Source of the DNA: Verrucomicrobiales bacterium
GTDB taxonomy: Bacteria; Verrucomicrobiota; Verrucomicrobiia; Verrucomicrobiales; DEV007
Reading direction: 5' to 3'
Length of the DNA: 64,000 nt
NCBI GenBank assembly: GCA_029213005.1
Contig: JARGPI010000009.1
Location: 62,001 to 126,000 of the forward strand
The notes beneath the pieces are model-generated. The model saw nothing but the letters and a program-made list of their open reading frames with translations. It had not been told where the DNA came from and made no database searches. Shown in pieces: positions 56,501 to 64,000 of this stretch; within the stretch, counting starts at the first letter, position 1, and the number at the start of each line of letters is the position of its first letter. Made by a program: the position numbers and the translations under genes.

Positions 56501-57808
56501 AACACTGATGGTGGTGGGACCAGGACTGGAGACATATTTGTCAGTGTAGGAAACAATCTAACCATGGCGGATGGATTGAATATCATTCAGGTTGCAGATG
56601 AAGATCTGGCTTCGATAGGTGCCGGTGGGAATCTCACACTCGTAGGGATTGATGGAGTCGGTGAAACAGTTCGACCCGGATCGTTTTTTGTGACGGTGAC
56701 GACTGCTGGCGTGGATGAGGTCTATGTCGATGATGGTGCCGGGCAAATCGTTCTTCAGGGAACAACCACGGTCGTTGGTACCATTGACTATTCAACGGGA
56801 GAGGTCACAATCACCTCCGACATCTCCACCGGAAGTGACACGACTCTGGCTGACTACTCCACCGTGCAAACCAGCAATGGACTGGGTGCTTTGATTGGTC
56901 ATGTTGATACATTCCACACAGGTAAAGGTGTCGCAGTCGGTGCTGAAGGGGACACGATGATCGCTGTTAGCCGGAATGATCCTACTGGGGGAACTGGAAC
57001 TCTGACGGTTAGTGCCGGGTCTGCCATTACCAGTGCGGACGGTGGTTTAACCACAGATTTACGGATTTATGTCCCATCATCAGTGCAGGACCAAATTGCG
57101 ACCGGAGCTTTCCTCAACAGTGCCAGATATAATCGCGATGCGCTTGGTGGGGTTGGCAACAGGGATGGTATCGATGAGCAGATTGGTGCGGACCACACAA
57201 TGACGACCGGCACTTATGGCGAACCGGTGGGGACGTTCATTGAAGAAGGTGATTATCCGTTTAATGCGCTCGGGTTATATAACATCTACTTTGCAAGTAC
57301 GGAGCCGATCGTTCCCGAAGAGCCTGAAACTCCGGAAACTCCCGAAGTTCCTCCATTCGTGTTGCCGGAAGGTATTGCCGAGGCAATTGATGAATTCCGA
57401 AATCAAGCCTCATACGATACTTTTGATTGGCCTTATGGATTGTTTGAATACGATGGGTATGAGGGTCATTGGGGTAATCTCGGACCTGGCGAGGCCGTTG
57501 AAGGAGCTTATGTCCCCCGTTCCGGACTTGAAGTCATGTTGGATGCTGCGTTCGGCCCAAGACAGGGTGGCATGGCAGGTTCTGACGGCAGTGCGGCAGG
57601 AACAGTGGGTGAAGACGGAACGTTTACGCCCGGCTCGCCCTCAGACGCCGCATTGGAACGGGTTGAGGATAATGAAAGACTTCGAAACCGAGCCCTCGGT
57701 CAGGTCGGAAAAGGGAACAATGCCTTTTATCTTTATGAGCCCGGCACCAACATTTACTCCAGTCTGAGATTATTTGGTGTTCCAGCGTCAGATGTCCCAT
57801 CATTCTAG
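50522..57808 (+). CDS. Giant FHA-type exoprotein with IGHGG repeats
   Basis: A 2428-residue exoprotein. A long signal peptide (residues about 15-40, ending VQANPSG) leads into a two-partner-secretion (filamentous haemagglutinin N-terminal) domain of about 260 residues: ANPSGASVVAG, then INQASNMGIINWQNFSIAAG, NPNGIIVGPSGMIDVAG. A beta-helix follows with about 19 copies of an IGHGG-like motif (Q/M-I-G-x-G-G, often followed by GDH and GDI), each closing a 50-130 residue segment. Near residue 2260 there is a PEP-rich linker, then a unique C-terminal domain. No ribosome site is clear. The partner TpsB pore is not in the window. It is followed 78 bp later by a paralogue. Confidence 0.9.
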   Translation: MKTTTNLRNNWFLRSLFTILTIPGLIVLPILPIAVQANPSGASVVAGAISFNGLGTSSLTINQASNMGIINWQNFSIAAGDATRINQPGVNSLSVNRVVSGNLSSIYGSLTSNGGVMLINPNGIIVGPSGMIDVAGALTLSTLDASNQDLLNGGSNRFRGSGDGGVVNYGTVSGRDVIFMGNYIHNHGSVTAARAIAMGVGGDMLVEQTADGATISVRGTGVGGTTGIDNTGNITGGNVQLTGAGNAYTRAINNSGTIRANGYKFRGGKLTLSAGSGSRIVNTGNMYARQESGRGGTIAISGGEVNLESGRVDASGELGHDGGMVEVSATDISVGTDALVIADGVDGGSVNLNASNNLNVAGSVSTKGMLGNGGNVDLAGNEVVVAATAVVDASGFEGGRIRVGGGIQGSQDDIQNSMNTTVSEGALLIADGEAGDGGEVVIWSDGDTMFGGEVSARATGFVGNGGFVEVSGKNWLSFLGFANTSANNGFNGTLLLDPTDVIIGPSGTGLTMTDAALIAAVLTNNVVVSTSGGGAGNGDITVNAGSDIQYDSPNSLTFLAHRHIFINGDVKNHGTTDTAFAGTGNISLVAGWDGNSTGSFSTNISAADILAGDYGSYANGGGSIFLNDAAAEPVEVGSARGETNAFGGLFFLTAGNGGGEFTQFGYRRENDIRGQAISGLGTDGQIGTADDILINTGFDLDFDTGVTGDINVYAEDGVFMIQHQGTNNDEGVKNVDRTYVMIGHGGLRENDNDVERRGYQENLALGFTGTDLDGAAGTGDFGSDTGNLTVGNGDNHGNITVQSGGVIYMQAARAEGHAQIGHGGLANDDPDHDPGDAVTDPVNGVGSDGRGFFAVSDRGRNSDNNFRSLYVFGNMTGDIDITANSIDMEGGRYNDAFVMIGHGGVRISGEHAGDITVTTTGGGIRARAVPDSATGGPANSNDWRWNNNRDQSFAQIGHGGFASDFVFLDTLGGFNPSDVGRAAADALDAYDTVGNTAEPDDPNGIFMDANPNRTVILNNSDGPTDSVANTSFAGDGIAINRVRGTYSDTAAYTVNGVVGGVTNRSFGHSGDITINSAGNVRFEAANGTDSYAMVGHGGRSSHGDHLGDIVVNAAGSVIFTRDAFQTSEVGRDITNRGQRAHVQIGHGGGRYVGGATGDITVIAGGGNIEFYGGRAESFAQIGHGGRGEDGSTWNGGRQRNGFANGTHSGDITVASTGDIKFRSGFTDSQSHSQIGHGGYYQFADVLLTNDLARLGETPFGGGASAPDQVGHNGDILVTSGGDISFIAGQTETLNGQRYMEMNGNDNYTMIGHGGRNSKGDHWGNVDINAAGDLDIEARGGWDAVTIENNGGDNNTNQFGTPRLGSTEDNGRTGIRNFGMIGHGGYDSEHVNTNSTQNWNNSGKNGDGIGVLGASDISINLGGDLIALGAMKATTIDKLMPIRVIRTAPGSNEGTQYTDEAGNVITTTVDLTTGNAEVLPEGYSEFNGRLETITRDDGEVWDMPDPVLSAEDGWVKIGNGGRSTDYIGSGGARNGAGTSSNIIDGLGHRGDVSINAGGDIRVEAGDFKQSVSTGQAVEINVTNFQGNAANAAQSGTIGGAGIYYVGPASGANADAINGDDSQNDASAGIRNFAQIGLGGSEARGDHVGRVTIVGGGDLDLIAGEGNRAFAQIGSGGMDADRLNNDGQRANDIGMTSYIDITIDGKLTMKGGGLQDGDTVGFVDDVTPFNSLDNGNAEGSYVQIGSGGRSTGGDHHADINIQAGTGVEVEAGNSPRGAYGQIGSGGYWGRSKAITGDISVVTLAGDIDLKAGIPVLDTLDDGYAPANLGNMTSGRANYAQIGNGGFNTDAESGTQNNNVGNGGFSGDIEVIAATGSINITGGGSDTINQDSDDRYRGMYSMIGHGGSFSDGDHTGDIRVSAGVDLTITGGKASREAYAQIGHGGYDTDGDHTGTIDIEVGNDLTMTRGNNRDLNGVLVRNNWSKIGHGAQAFGGRNTDGGGTRTGDIFVSVGNNLTMADGLNIIQVADEDLASIGAGGNLTLVGIDGVGETVRPGSFFVTVTTAGVDEVYVDDGAGQIVLQGTTTVVGTIDYSTGEVTITSDISTGSDTTLADYSTVQTSNGLGALIGHVDTFHTGKGVAVGAEGDTMIAVSRNDPTGGTGTLTVSAGSAITSADGGLTTDLRIYVPSSVQDQIATGAFLNSARYNRDALGGVGNRDGIDEQIGADHTMTTGTYGEPVGTFIEEGDYPFNALGLYNIYFASTEPIVPEEPETPETPEVPPFVLPEGIAEAIDEFRNQASYDTFDWPYGLFEYDGYEGHWGNLGPGEAVEGAYVPRSGLEVMLDAAFGPRQGGMAGSDGSAAGTVGEDGTFTPGSPSDAALERVEDNERLRNRALGQVGKGNNAFYLYEPGTNIYSSLRLFGVPASDVPSF

Positions 57809-57886
57809 AATTGGACAGAATTATCCCGTCACGAAAAAACAGGTCGGAACAACAGTAAGTAAAGCTTCAACCGCTAGTACAACCTT

Positions 57887-60800
57887 ATGAATATATTTGA
57901 AACATTTAGAAAATCGCGCTGCTCGTGCGCCTTGATGGTGGGCATGTTGATTCCCTCAGTTTCGATGGTCACGCTGCCCGTTTCAGCGAACCCGAGCGGG
58001 GCCAACGTGGTTCATGGCGCTGTCAATTTCAGCGGTCTGGGCACAGGGAGCTTGTCAATCAATCAATCGAGCGCTGCAGCCATTATTGATTGGCAGAAAT
58101 TCTCAATTGCAGCCGGGGAAAGCACCCATTTCAATCAAACTCCGGGAGCTATTGCCTTGAACCGGGTCGTCAGTGGTAATCCGAGTTCCATTTATGGTTC
58201 ATTGACCGCTACTGGCAGCATCATCGTGATCAACCCTAATGGGATAATGGTTGGACCGAGTGGTATTATTGATGTGGGTGGTTCATTAACCTTGTCGACT
58301 TTGGATATTGATAACAACGATTTCCTGAATGGTGGAAGTGAACGTTATTTTGGAAGTTCGGCTAACGGCGTAACGAATTACGGTAACATTCGAGCTGGTG
58401 GTGATGCTATGTTCTTCGGAGGGTTTGCCCATAACTTTGGATCGGTCGAGGCGTTACGGGGCACCGTTGCTCTGGCCTCCGGCAGTGATATCGTTGTCGA
58501 CCGCTCCGGCGATTCGACGATTTCCGTTCGGGGAGCTTCGATTTATGAAGGGATCGGAGTTGATAACCAGGGTAGCCTAACCGGTGCGGGTGCCAGTCTG
58601 CAGTCTCATGGAAATGCGTACGCTCTTGCGGTTAACAACGGCGGAATGGTCCGGGCAACCGGTGGTTATCGCAAAAATGGTCGTTCCGTTCTGAAAGCGA
58701 TGGGAAGTTCGAGTCGTGTGGTTAACTCCGGAACGGTTGTTGCTACGAATCCGAACGGAAGAGGTGGTGACATCTCGATAGTGGGAAGCGAATTTGAGAA
58801 TACCGGAGTATTGGATGTTTCCAGTAATGGGGCAAATGATGCCGGAACCATCAATGTCATCGCGGAAAGTCTGACTTTTTCCGACGACTCACAAATCAAA
58901 GCAAATTCTTTGGGCAATTCAGGCTCGGTAAATCTGAGAGCAACCGGGACTGCTAATGTCGGTGGAGATATCAATGTGTCATCTCAGTATTTCAAGGGTG
59001 GCGAAGTGATAATCACAGCTGATGAGGTGATGGTCAATGCAGACATCAATGCCGGTGGTGCATCCGGAGGCGTGATCAAAGTTGGTGGTGACTTTCAGGG
59101 AACAACTGTGAATGGTATTGAAGCTTCTTCAAAAAGTTTGATCGGTTCTGATGCCTCGTTTGATGTAACCGCAACAGCGGGTGATGCCGGTCAGATAATT
59201 GTTTGGTCAGATGGTGATACAATTTTTGAAGGCGAAGCTCGCGCAAATGCGACTGGTGCAGTAGGTAACGGCGGTTTGATCGAGGTTTCAGGTAAACAGA
59301 ATTTGACATTCCGTGGACTGGTTTCAGCAACTTCGCTAAATGGAAACTCGGGAACGGTCCTGTTTGACCCAGGTGAGTTGAGGGTTTTGAATACGGCGAC
59401 TCCCGGAGTGAACGAGATCGCTAATGAGACAATTAACGATCTTCTCCAGGGGGGCACTTCCGTATTGCTCGCTACGCAGGGAGCAGATAGCGATATCATT
59501 TTTGTTGATACCGGGTTGAGTGATGATCGACACGGTGCCATTCAGTGGACAAATTCTAACGCGAGTTTTGGAGCGTTTGCGGGAGGTAATGTGATTGTTG
59601 GAACCCATATCCGGACATCCGGTTCCGGTTCTATTAACCTGATCGGAGGGTGGACAGGCACTGAGGCTGAAGCTGCGGGCTTGCTAGCCGGAACCATTGC
59701 TTCTCCAGATGGGATAAACACGACCGGACCGACTGGCGCAACGGGTGCCTTAAGTGTGCAGAACATTTTTAATTACTATGTGTCTGCGGGACAATTTGGA
59801 GCCGACGGAGGGAATGTAATTGTCGGTTCTGCCACGATGAACCGTCACGTCGAAGTGGGATCCAGATATGGTGACACTAATATTGCCGCAGATTCTATCC
59901 TCCTTATCGCTGCTGATACCAATGGAGAAAGCCGTCATGCTCAGATTGGTTTCAGGGATTCCGGCCAGGTATTTTCCCCCCGATCCGGATTGGATTTAAA
60001 TGACCGGGGATTAGAAGGTAATGACGATCCGTTGGTCGGTATTGTCGGAAATGCTTTTGGTCAGGAACGCCTCGACGGCGAAGGGGTTTTTGCGATTAAC
60101 AGCTTCGGTATTATCGCGAATCGTACTGCGGCAGATCTTGATATTTACACCGATGGAGTTGATTTGGTGACCTCAAATACGAATGCTACCGTCAATTTCA
60201 ATGTTAACGATACCGGTGGTGGTCAGAGTGGAGTGTTGATCGATTCCAATAATGCGTTGTCAGCTGTTTCTGTGTTGGCATACGGTGATGAGGATGGTGA
60301 TGATATTCCAAACATATTTGACGATTCTACCGATATCGGCGGCACGATCTATGTCGGTTTCGCGGTAGATTTTGATGCAGACGGCATTGCTGAAGTTCGG
60401 ACGGCAGATATTGGAGATGGAAGCGTCGGAACTCAGAGAGCGAATTTCAGCTTCACTAAAGGTTTAGATGGGACTATCGCGATCCGTCAAGATGGGGCAA
60501 TTAAGGGCCTCGGCGTTGCCAGCGGAGGCGCGACCGATTACATCGGTGATACACCGGTGTCTGATACTTTGATTCCCTATGCCAATCACTACATGGACGC
60601 CCGTCAGGGCAACTGGTGGTGGCAGCAGATTCATCACGATTCATTGGACGTCGGTGGCGCTGATTATGTCGCTAGTTATAGCGCCAGTGATTTGGGAGGA
60701 AACCGTCCTGAAATGGGGGCGGGGCAGTCTTTAGCGAATACTGCTGATATCAATTTAATAGCAGCATCCAATGTTCTGGTGCAAGGCGGTGGGCGACACC

Positions 60801-63800
60801 AGAGTGGTGCTTATGTTGGTCATGGTGGAGATTCGGCTGGTTGGGCCGATAACCGCGCGCTTTCGAGTTCAGGTGTCGAAGATGGGCAGGCCATCCAATA
60901 TTGGAGCCAGAATGGCGCTCAGAGTGATAGAAGCGCGATGTCAATTGCCCGCCTGGCACCGGTTTATGGGCACATCAACGTTCTTGCCGGAGTTGACCCA
61001 TCCGCAGGAGTGAGCATCAACAACAGCGGCGAGGTTAGTGCTACGATTGCTGGCCGTGGGTCAGTAATTGTTTCTGGTCTCCAGCGTCTGGGGGCTTCCA
61101 ACAGCAAAAACAATGATGAGAATAATAATGCATCGGCAGGCGCGCCAGCTGTGATTGGACACGGTGGTATTGGTCAGTTTGGGGAATTTAATGGCGACAT
61201 TCAAGTGCGGGCTGGCGGCAGTGTGCAGGTTCAAGCTGGAAGTAACTCGCGAGGATTCGCCCAGATTGGACATAACATCGATACCTACCACTACTGGGAT
61301 CCCACCAGTGCTGCGGATCACCAGATTCGATTCTTTTCGAGTGTTTCCGATTTTAACGATCCTTTGTTGAGACGCGGTGAACTTTTTACCGGGCAAACTA
61401 ATATGCCAATTTCACCTATCATGGATGACGGTGTGACGACTTACACGACATCAGCTGGTCAGGTTTTTCAGGGAGACACTTACACAAGTGGCCCGAGAAA
61501 CACTACAGTCATGTCACTTCCAAGCACTGGTGTGCTTCAAGTTGAGGCGCTCGACGGTAGTGTGGTTTCGGGATTCCATGGAGATATCACAGTAGAGGCC
61601 GTAAGCGGCAGTGTAGCTCTTCAGGGGTACAACACCGAAGATCAGTCGGGATCGACTGGGAACGGGGATCCCGGTGATTTGGGATTGCGGACTAACCGGG
61701 ATCGCAGATATGCCAGAATCGGTCATGGGGGAACCAGTTCACGAGTCAGTGGTGAGCATTCGGGGTATGCACCTAACCGTACAGATCGTTCGAATGAAAA
61801 CGTTCAGTATCGAATACCTACCAATGCGAATGGGCCTTCCGGATTCGACACGGGCCTTGTGCAAAACATCGGGGAAAGAGGGGCCTCGATCAATAGAGGC
61901 GCTACTTATGTGACCATTACCGGTGATATTGCGGTGATGGCTGGAGGTAACATTTCGGTTAAGGCGGGTAATGACACCTACGACATTGCTCAGATCGGTC
62001 ATGGTGGTAATGATTTAGCGGATTATGAAACTTCAGGTTTTATCGCCGGTAATATCGATGTCACTGCTGGTGGAACATTGGATATCATGGGCGGCGGTGA
62101 AGTGAAATGGACCGGTGTAGGTAATAATAACACAAGCAGTCGGCACATGAGATCCGGAGCGCTGGTTGGGCACGGAGGTCACCAGTCAGGATTCCTGGGA
62201 TACTTTGGCGACATCACGGTTAACACCGGTCGCGACATCACGATCACAGGTGGAGCTTACGGCGACAACTATGCAAAGATTGGTCATAAAGGTGGCGATG
62301 ATTGGGGGCAGGTCGGCGGTGATTTTAACCGGGTGGAGAACTTCATGTTCGATGGGGTTTCAACTGATATAACCGTTAATGTTTCCGGGAATACAGGTAC
62401 GATCACTTATGGGGATGGGGCGAATTTAACCACGGATGGAATTGCAGAGATTGGTGGCGCTTCAGCGACTCCGCGAACCTTTGCGCTGACCAGTAACACC
62501 GCGAATATCACGGTTAATTCCGGCGGAGATGTGAAGTTACTTCACCTCGACGCTCAAACCCGGATCAATGAAAACCAGGCGAATGAGGCTTCAAGTGTAG
62601 GGTCGCGGTCGATAAGTCAGGGCCAGATGCAGGATGCCTACGCTCAAATTGGGCATGGTGGTAGCAACTGGGGTGGCGACTACTCTTACAATGAAGCAAC
62701 CAACTATGACCATATGGTTGGAAACGTTTCGGTTACATCAGCAAATGATGTGATTTTGGAAGGTGGTAACCGCGAGGGCGCCTGGTCGCGGATTGGTCAC
62801 GGAATAACCGGAACCAATTTGAATATCCGAATCAGTGAGGAAATGCTGATTGGCGGTGCGGTAACCGTTAATGCGGCAAGAGATGTGATTCTGGATGGTT
62901 CTGCAGCGGCGGAGATTGATATAAACGAAGATCAACCGGCCAAAGACAATGGATTGGCGATTGGCCACGGGGCTTTTGCGGAGGATCAGGGCGGAAACCG
63001 TGGGCGACTCACTGTGCTGGACGGAGGTACCATTAACGGGATCAGTTTGCCATCCACGATTACAGTGAACGCAGGCCGCGATGTTACGGTGATCGGAGGT
63101 AATGGTGGACAGGATGTAACCGGTGAAATTGGAACATCCGGAACCCATTCTCAAATTGGCCATGGTTTCTCTTCTATCTTTGGCGACTCACTGTCCATTC
63201 GTGGATTCCAGGGAGATATTAACGTCAGTGCGCAGCGTGATATTCTACTTCGCGCTACGGATAACGGAATTATTCATGATGCAGCTGGATTTCTTGTTTA
63301 TGCGTCGTCTGGCGGTGCGGCAGTGATCGGCAACGGCGGAACTTTGATGGATGCCCCGGCTTCCGGTGATATCAGTGTCTATGCAGGGAATGATCTGTCG
63401 ATAGTTTCACCAACTAGAGTCGATGAGGACATTAATCTCTTGGTTCAGGCTCAGTTTACCAATGCTAACTTCGCTAAAATCGGCCACTTCTCGACTGAGA
63501 ACCAAACCTCCGGTGTGGTAGACGCCGGATTGATGGAAGGTGATATCACGGTTGTCGTTGGTAACGATTTAACGATGTCCGGGGGGCGGACTCCTGATCA
63601 CAGTTCCGGAAACTTTCTGGATACTGATTTGAACCTCACCGGAGATTATGCAGGACAGGTGGGCCGCTCCGGAGTAACTGCCGCGTTTTCCCAGATTGGT
63701 CACGGTGGCCCAGGCGTGAATGCAAACTTGCTGGGGGATATCGAAGTCCTGGTGCAGAATGATTTCATTACGAATGACGGAACGATCGACAGCTCTGGCC

Positions 63801-64000
63801 AAACACTTCCTTTCTCTGCAAATAATTACGTCAAGATTGGTCATGGGGATTGGTTGCGCGAAGGCACTGTCGGGTTCCGCGATGCCGCGACCGGTGTAAT
63901 GGCGGGTGATATCATTGTCGCTGTAGGTAATAACGCGGATCTTGAGCACACTATGATTGGGCATATCGACTCAACGGTATCAACAGGCTTGCCTGGTGCC
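57887..64000 (+). CDS. Second giant FHA-type exoprotein with IGHGG-like repeats (3' partial)
   Basis: From ATG 57887 the frame stays open to the window end: at least 2038 residues, with no stop seen. It begins with a signal peptide ending near VSANPSG and a TPS domain paralogous to the previous gene (INQSSAAAIIDWQKFSIAAG, NPNGIMVGPSGIIDVGG). The rest is a beta-helix with at least 16 IGHGG-like repeats such as QIGHGGSNWGGD and VIGHGGIGQFG, more divergent than in the first gene. The 78-bp spacing and same strand suggest co-transcription. The 3' end, any C-terminal domain and a TpsB gene would lie beyond the window. Confidence 0.88.
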   Translation, partial: MNIFETFRKSRCSCALMVGMLIPSVSMVTLPVSANPSGANVVHGAVNFSGLGTGSLSINQSSAAAIIDWQKFSIAAGESTHFNQTPGAIALNRVVSGNPSSIYGSLTATGSIIVINPNGIMVGPSGIIDVGGSLTLSTLDIDNNDFLNGGSERYFGSSANGVTNYGNIRAGGDAMFFGGFAHNFGSVEALRGTVALASGSDIVVDRSGDSTISVRGASIYEGIGVDNQGSLTGAGASLQSHGNAYALAVNNGGMVRATGGYRKNGRSVLKAMGSSSRVVNSGTVVATNPNGRGGDISIVGSEFENTGVLDVSSNGANDAGTINVIAESLTFSDDSQIKANSLGNSGSVNLRATGTANVGGDINVSSQYFKGGEVIITADEVMVNADINAGGASGGVIKVGGDFQGTTVNGIEASSKSLIGSDASFDVTATAGDAGQIIVWSDGDTIFEGEARANATGAVGNGGLIEVSGKQNLTFRGLVSATSLNGNSGTVLFDPGELRVLNTATPGVNEIANETINDLLQGGTSVLLATQGADSDIIFVDTGLSDDRHGAIQWTNSNASFGAFAGGNVIVGTHIRTSGSGSINLIGGWTGTEAEAAGLLAGTIASPDGINTTGPTGATGALSVQNIFNYYVSAGQFGADGGNVIVGSATMNRHVEVGSRYGDTNIAADSILLIAADTNGESRHAQIGFRDSGQVFSPRSGLDLNDRGLEGNDDPLVGIVGNAFGQERLDGEGVFAINSFGIIANRTAADLDIYTDGVDLVTSNTNATVNFNVNDTGGGQSGVLIDSNNALSAVSVLAYGDEDGDDIPNIFDDSTDIGGTIYVGFAVDFDADGIAEVRTADIGDGSVGTQRANFSFTKGLDGTIAIRQDGAIKGLGVASGGATDYIGDTPVSDTLIPYANHYMDARQGNWWWQQIHHDSLDVGGADYVASYSASDLGGNRPEMGAGQSLANTADINLIAASNVLVQGGGRHQSGAYVGHGGDSAGWADNRALSSSGVEDGQAIQYWSQNGAQSDRSAMSIARLAPVYGHINVLAGVDPSAGVSINNSGEVSATIAGRGSVIVSGLQRLGASNSKNNDENNNASAGAPAVIGHGGIGQFGEFNGDIQVRAGGSVQVQAGSNSRGFAQIGHNIDTYHYWDPTSAADHQIRFFSSVSDFNDPLLRRGELFTGQTNMPISPIMDDGVTTYTTSAGQVFQGDTYTSGPRNTTVMSLPSTGVLQVEALDGSVVSGFHGDITVEAVSGSVALQGYNTEDQSGSTGNGDPGDLGLRTNRDRRYARIGHGGTSSRVSGEHSGYAPNRTDRSNENVQYRIPTNANGPSGFDTGLVQNIGERGASINRGATYVTITGDIAVMAGGNISVKAGNDTYDIAQIGHGGNDLADYETSGFIAGNIDVTAGGTLDIMGGGEVKWTGVGNNNTSSRHMRSGALVGHGGHQSGFLGYFGDITVNTGRDITITGGAYGDNYAKIGHKGGDDWGQVGGDFNRVENFMFDGVSTDITVNVSGNTGTITYGDGANLTTDGIAEIGGASATPRTFALTSNTANITVNSGGDVKLLHLDAQTRINENQANEASSVGSRSISQGQMQDAYAQIGHGGSNWGGDYSYNEATNYDHMVGNVSVTSANDVILEGGNREGAWSRIGHGITGTNLNIRISEEMLIGGAVTVNAARDVILDGSAAAEIDINEDQPAKDNGLAIGHGAFAEDQGGNRGRLTVLDGGTINGISLPSTITVNAGRDVTVIGGNGGQDVTGEIGTSGTHSQIGHGFSSIFGDSLSIRGFQGDINVSAQRDILLRATDNGIIHDAAGFLVYASSGGAAVIGNGGTLMDAPASGDISVYAGNDLSIVSPTRVDEDINLLVQAQFTNANFAKIGHFSTENQTSGVVDAGLMEGDITVVVGNDLTMSGGRTPDHSSGNFLDTDLNLTGDYAGQVGRSGVTAAFSQIGHGGPGVNANLLGDIEVLVQNDFITNDGTIDSSGQTLPFSANNYVKIGHGDWLREGTVGFRDAATGVMAGDIIVAVGNNADLEHTMIGHIDSTVSTGLPGA

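Overview
The window reads as chromosomal DNA of a verrucomicrobial or closely related PVC-group bacterium. This rests on gene content only: a PSD1/DUF1553 cytochrome-type protein next to a DUF1501 protein, a formylglycine-type sulfatase, sialate-esterase and SGNH hydrolases, a carboxypeptidase-regulatory-like protein, and giant FHA-type exoproteins. No rRNA, tRNA, phage, IS element or CRISPR array was recognised.

Layout. 0-4.4 kb: M16 peptidase, OpcA, an SDR enzyme and a small membrane-anchored unknown. 4.4-7.5 kb: an algI plus AlgX/AlgJ-like pair for polysaccharide O-acetylation. 7.9-10.6 kb: transketolase and NagB. 10.8-14.1 kb: two poorly characterised genes and a carboxypeptidase-regulatory-like gene interrupted by an in-frame UGA and a one-base frameshift. 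14.4-19.1 kb: acetylesterase, sulfatase, alkyltransferase-like protein, MoaE and 6-phosphogluconate dehydrogenase. 19.2-26.1 kb: DPP-IV peptidase, MATE exporter and a large TIR-SLOG protein. 26.4-29.4 kb: purM-purF, overlapping by one base. 29.4-34.4 kb: PSD1 and DUF1501 genes. 34.5-38.5 kb: zinc ribbon protein, a Crh-like HPr, a secreted SGNH-like protein, a CPA1 antiporter and a cupin. 38.5-50.4 kb: coiled-coil, LRR, LysR/TSUP pair, GntP, YchF, SGNH hydrolase, REC-cyclase, DhaL, FolD and a deiodinase-like lipoprotein. 50.5-64 kb: two tandem giant FHA-domain exoproteins; the second runs off the window.

How it fits together. Several genes belong to sugar-phosphate and pentose-phosphate metabolism (opcA, tkt, gnd, nagB, gntP-like). 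Others process sulfated or acetylated polymers (sulfatase, esterases, SGNH proteins, AlgI/AlgX-like, PSD1/DUF1501), which suits a heterotroph living on complex polysaccharides. The TIR-SLOG protein looks like a nucleotide-signalling or immunity protein, and the FHA proteins are surface or secreted beta-helix proteins.

Most unusual points: (1) a family of 13-bp dyads (TGTAC-CCT-GTACA, extendable to 19 bp) at five intergenic sites, always spaced exactly 22 bp; (2) a UGA at the first position of a would-be CPSC motif, followed by a stem-loop with bacterial SECIS geometry; (3) the multidomain TIR-SLOG protein; (4) an HPr with Gln15 and Ser46 like Bacillus Crh; (5) arrays of IGHGG-type repeats in the giant exoproteins. 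All assignments were made by reading the sequence; no database search was run.
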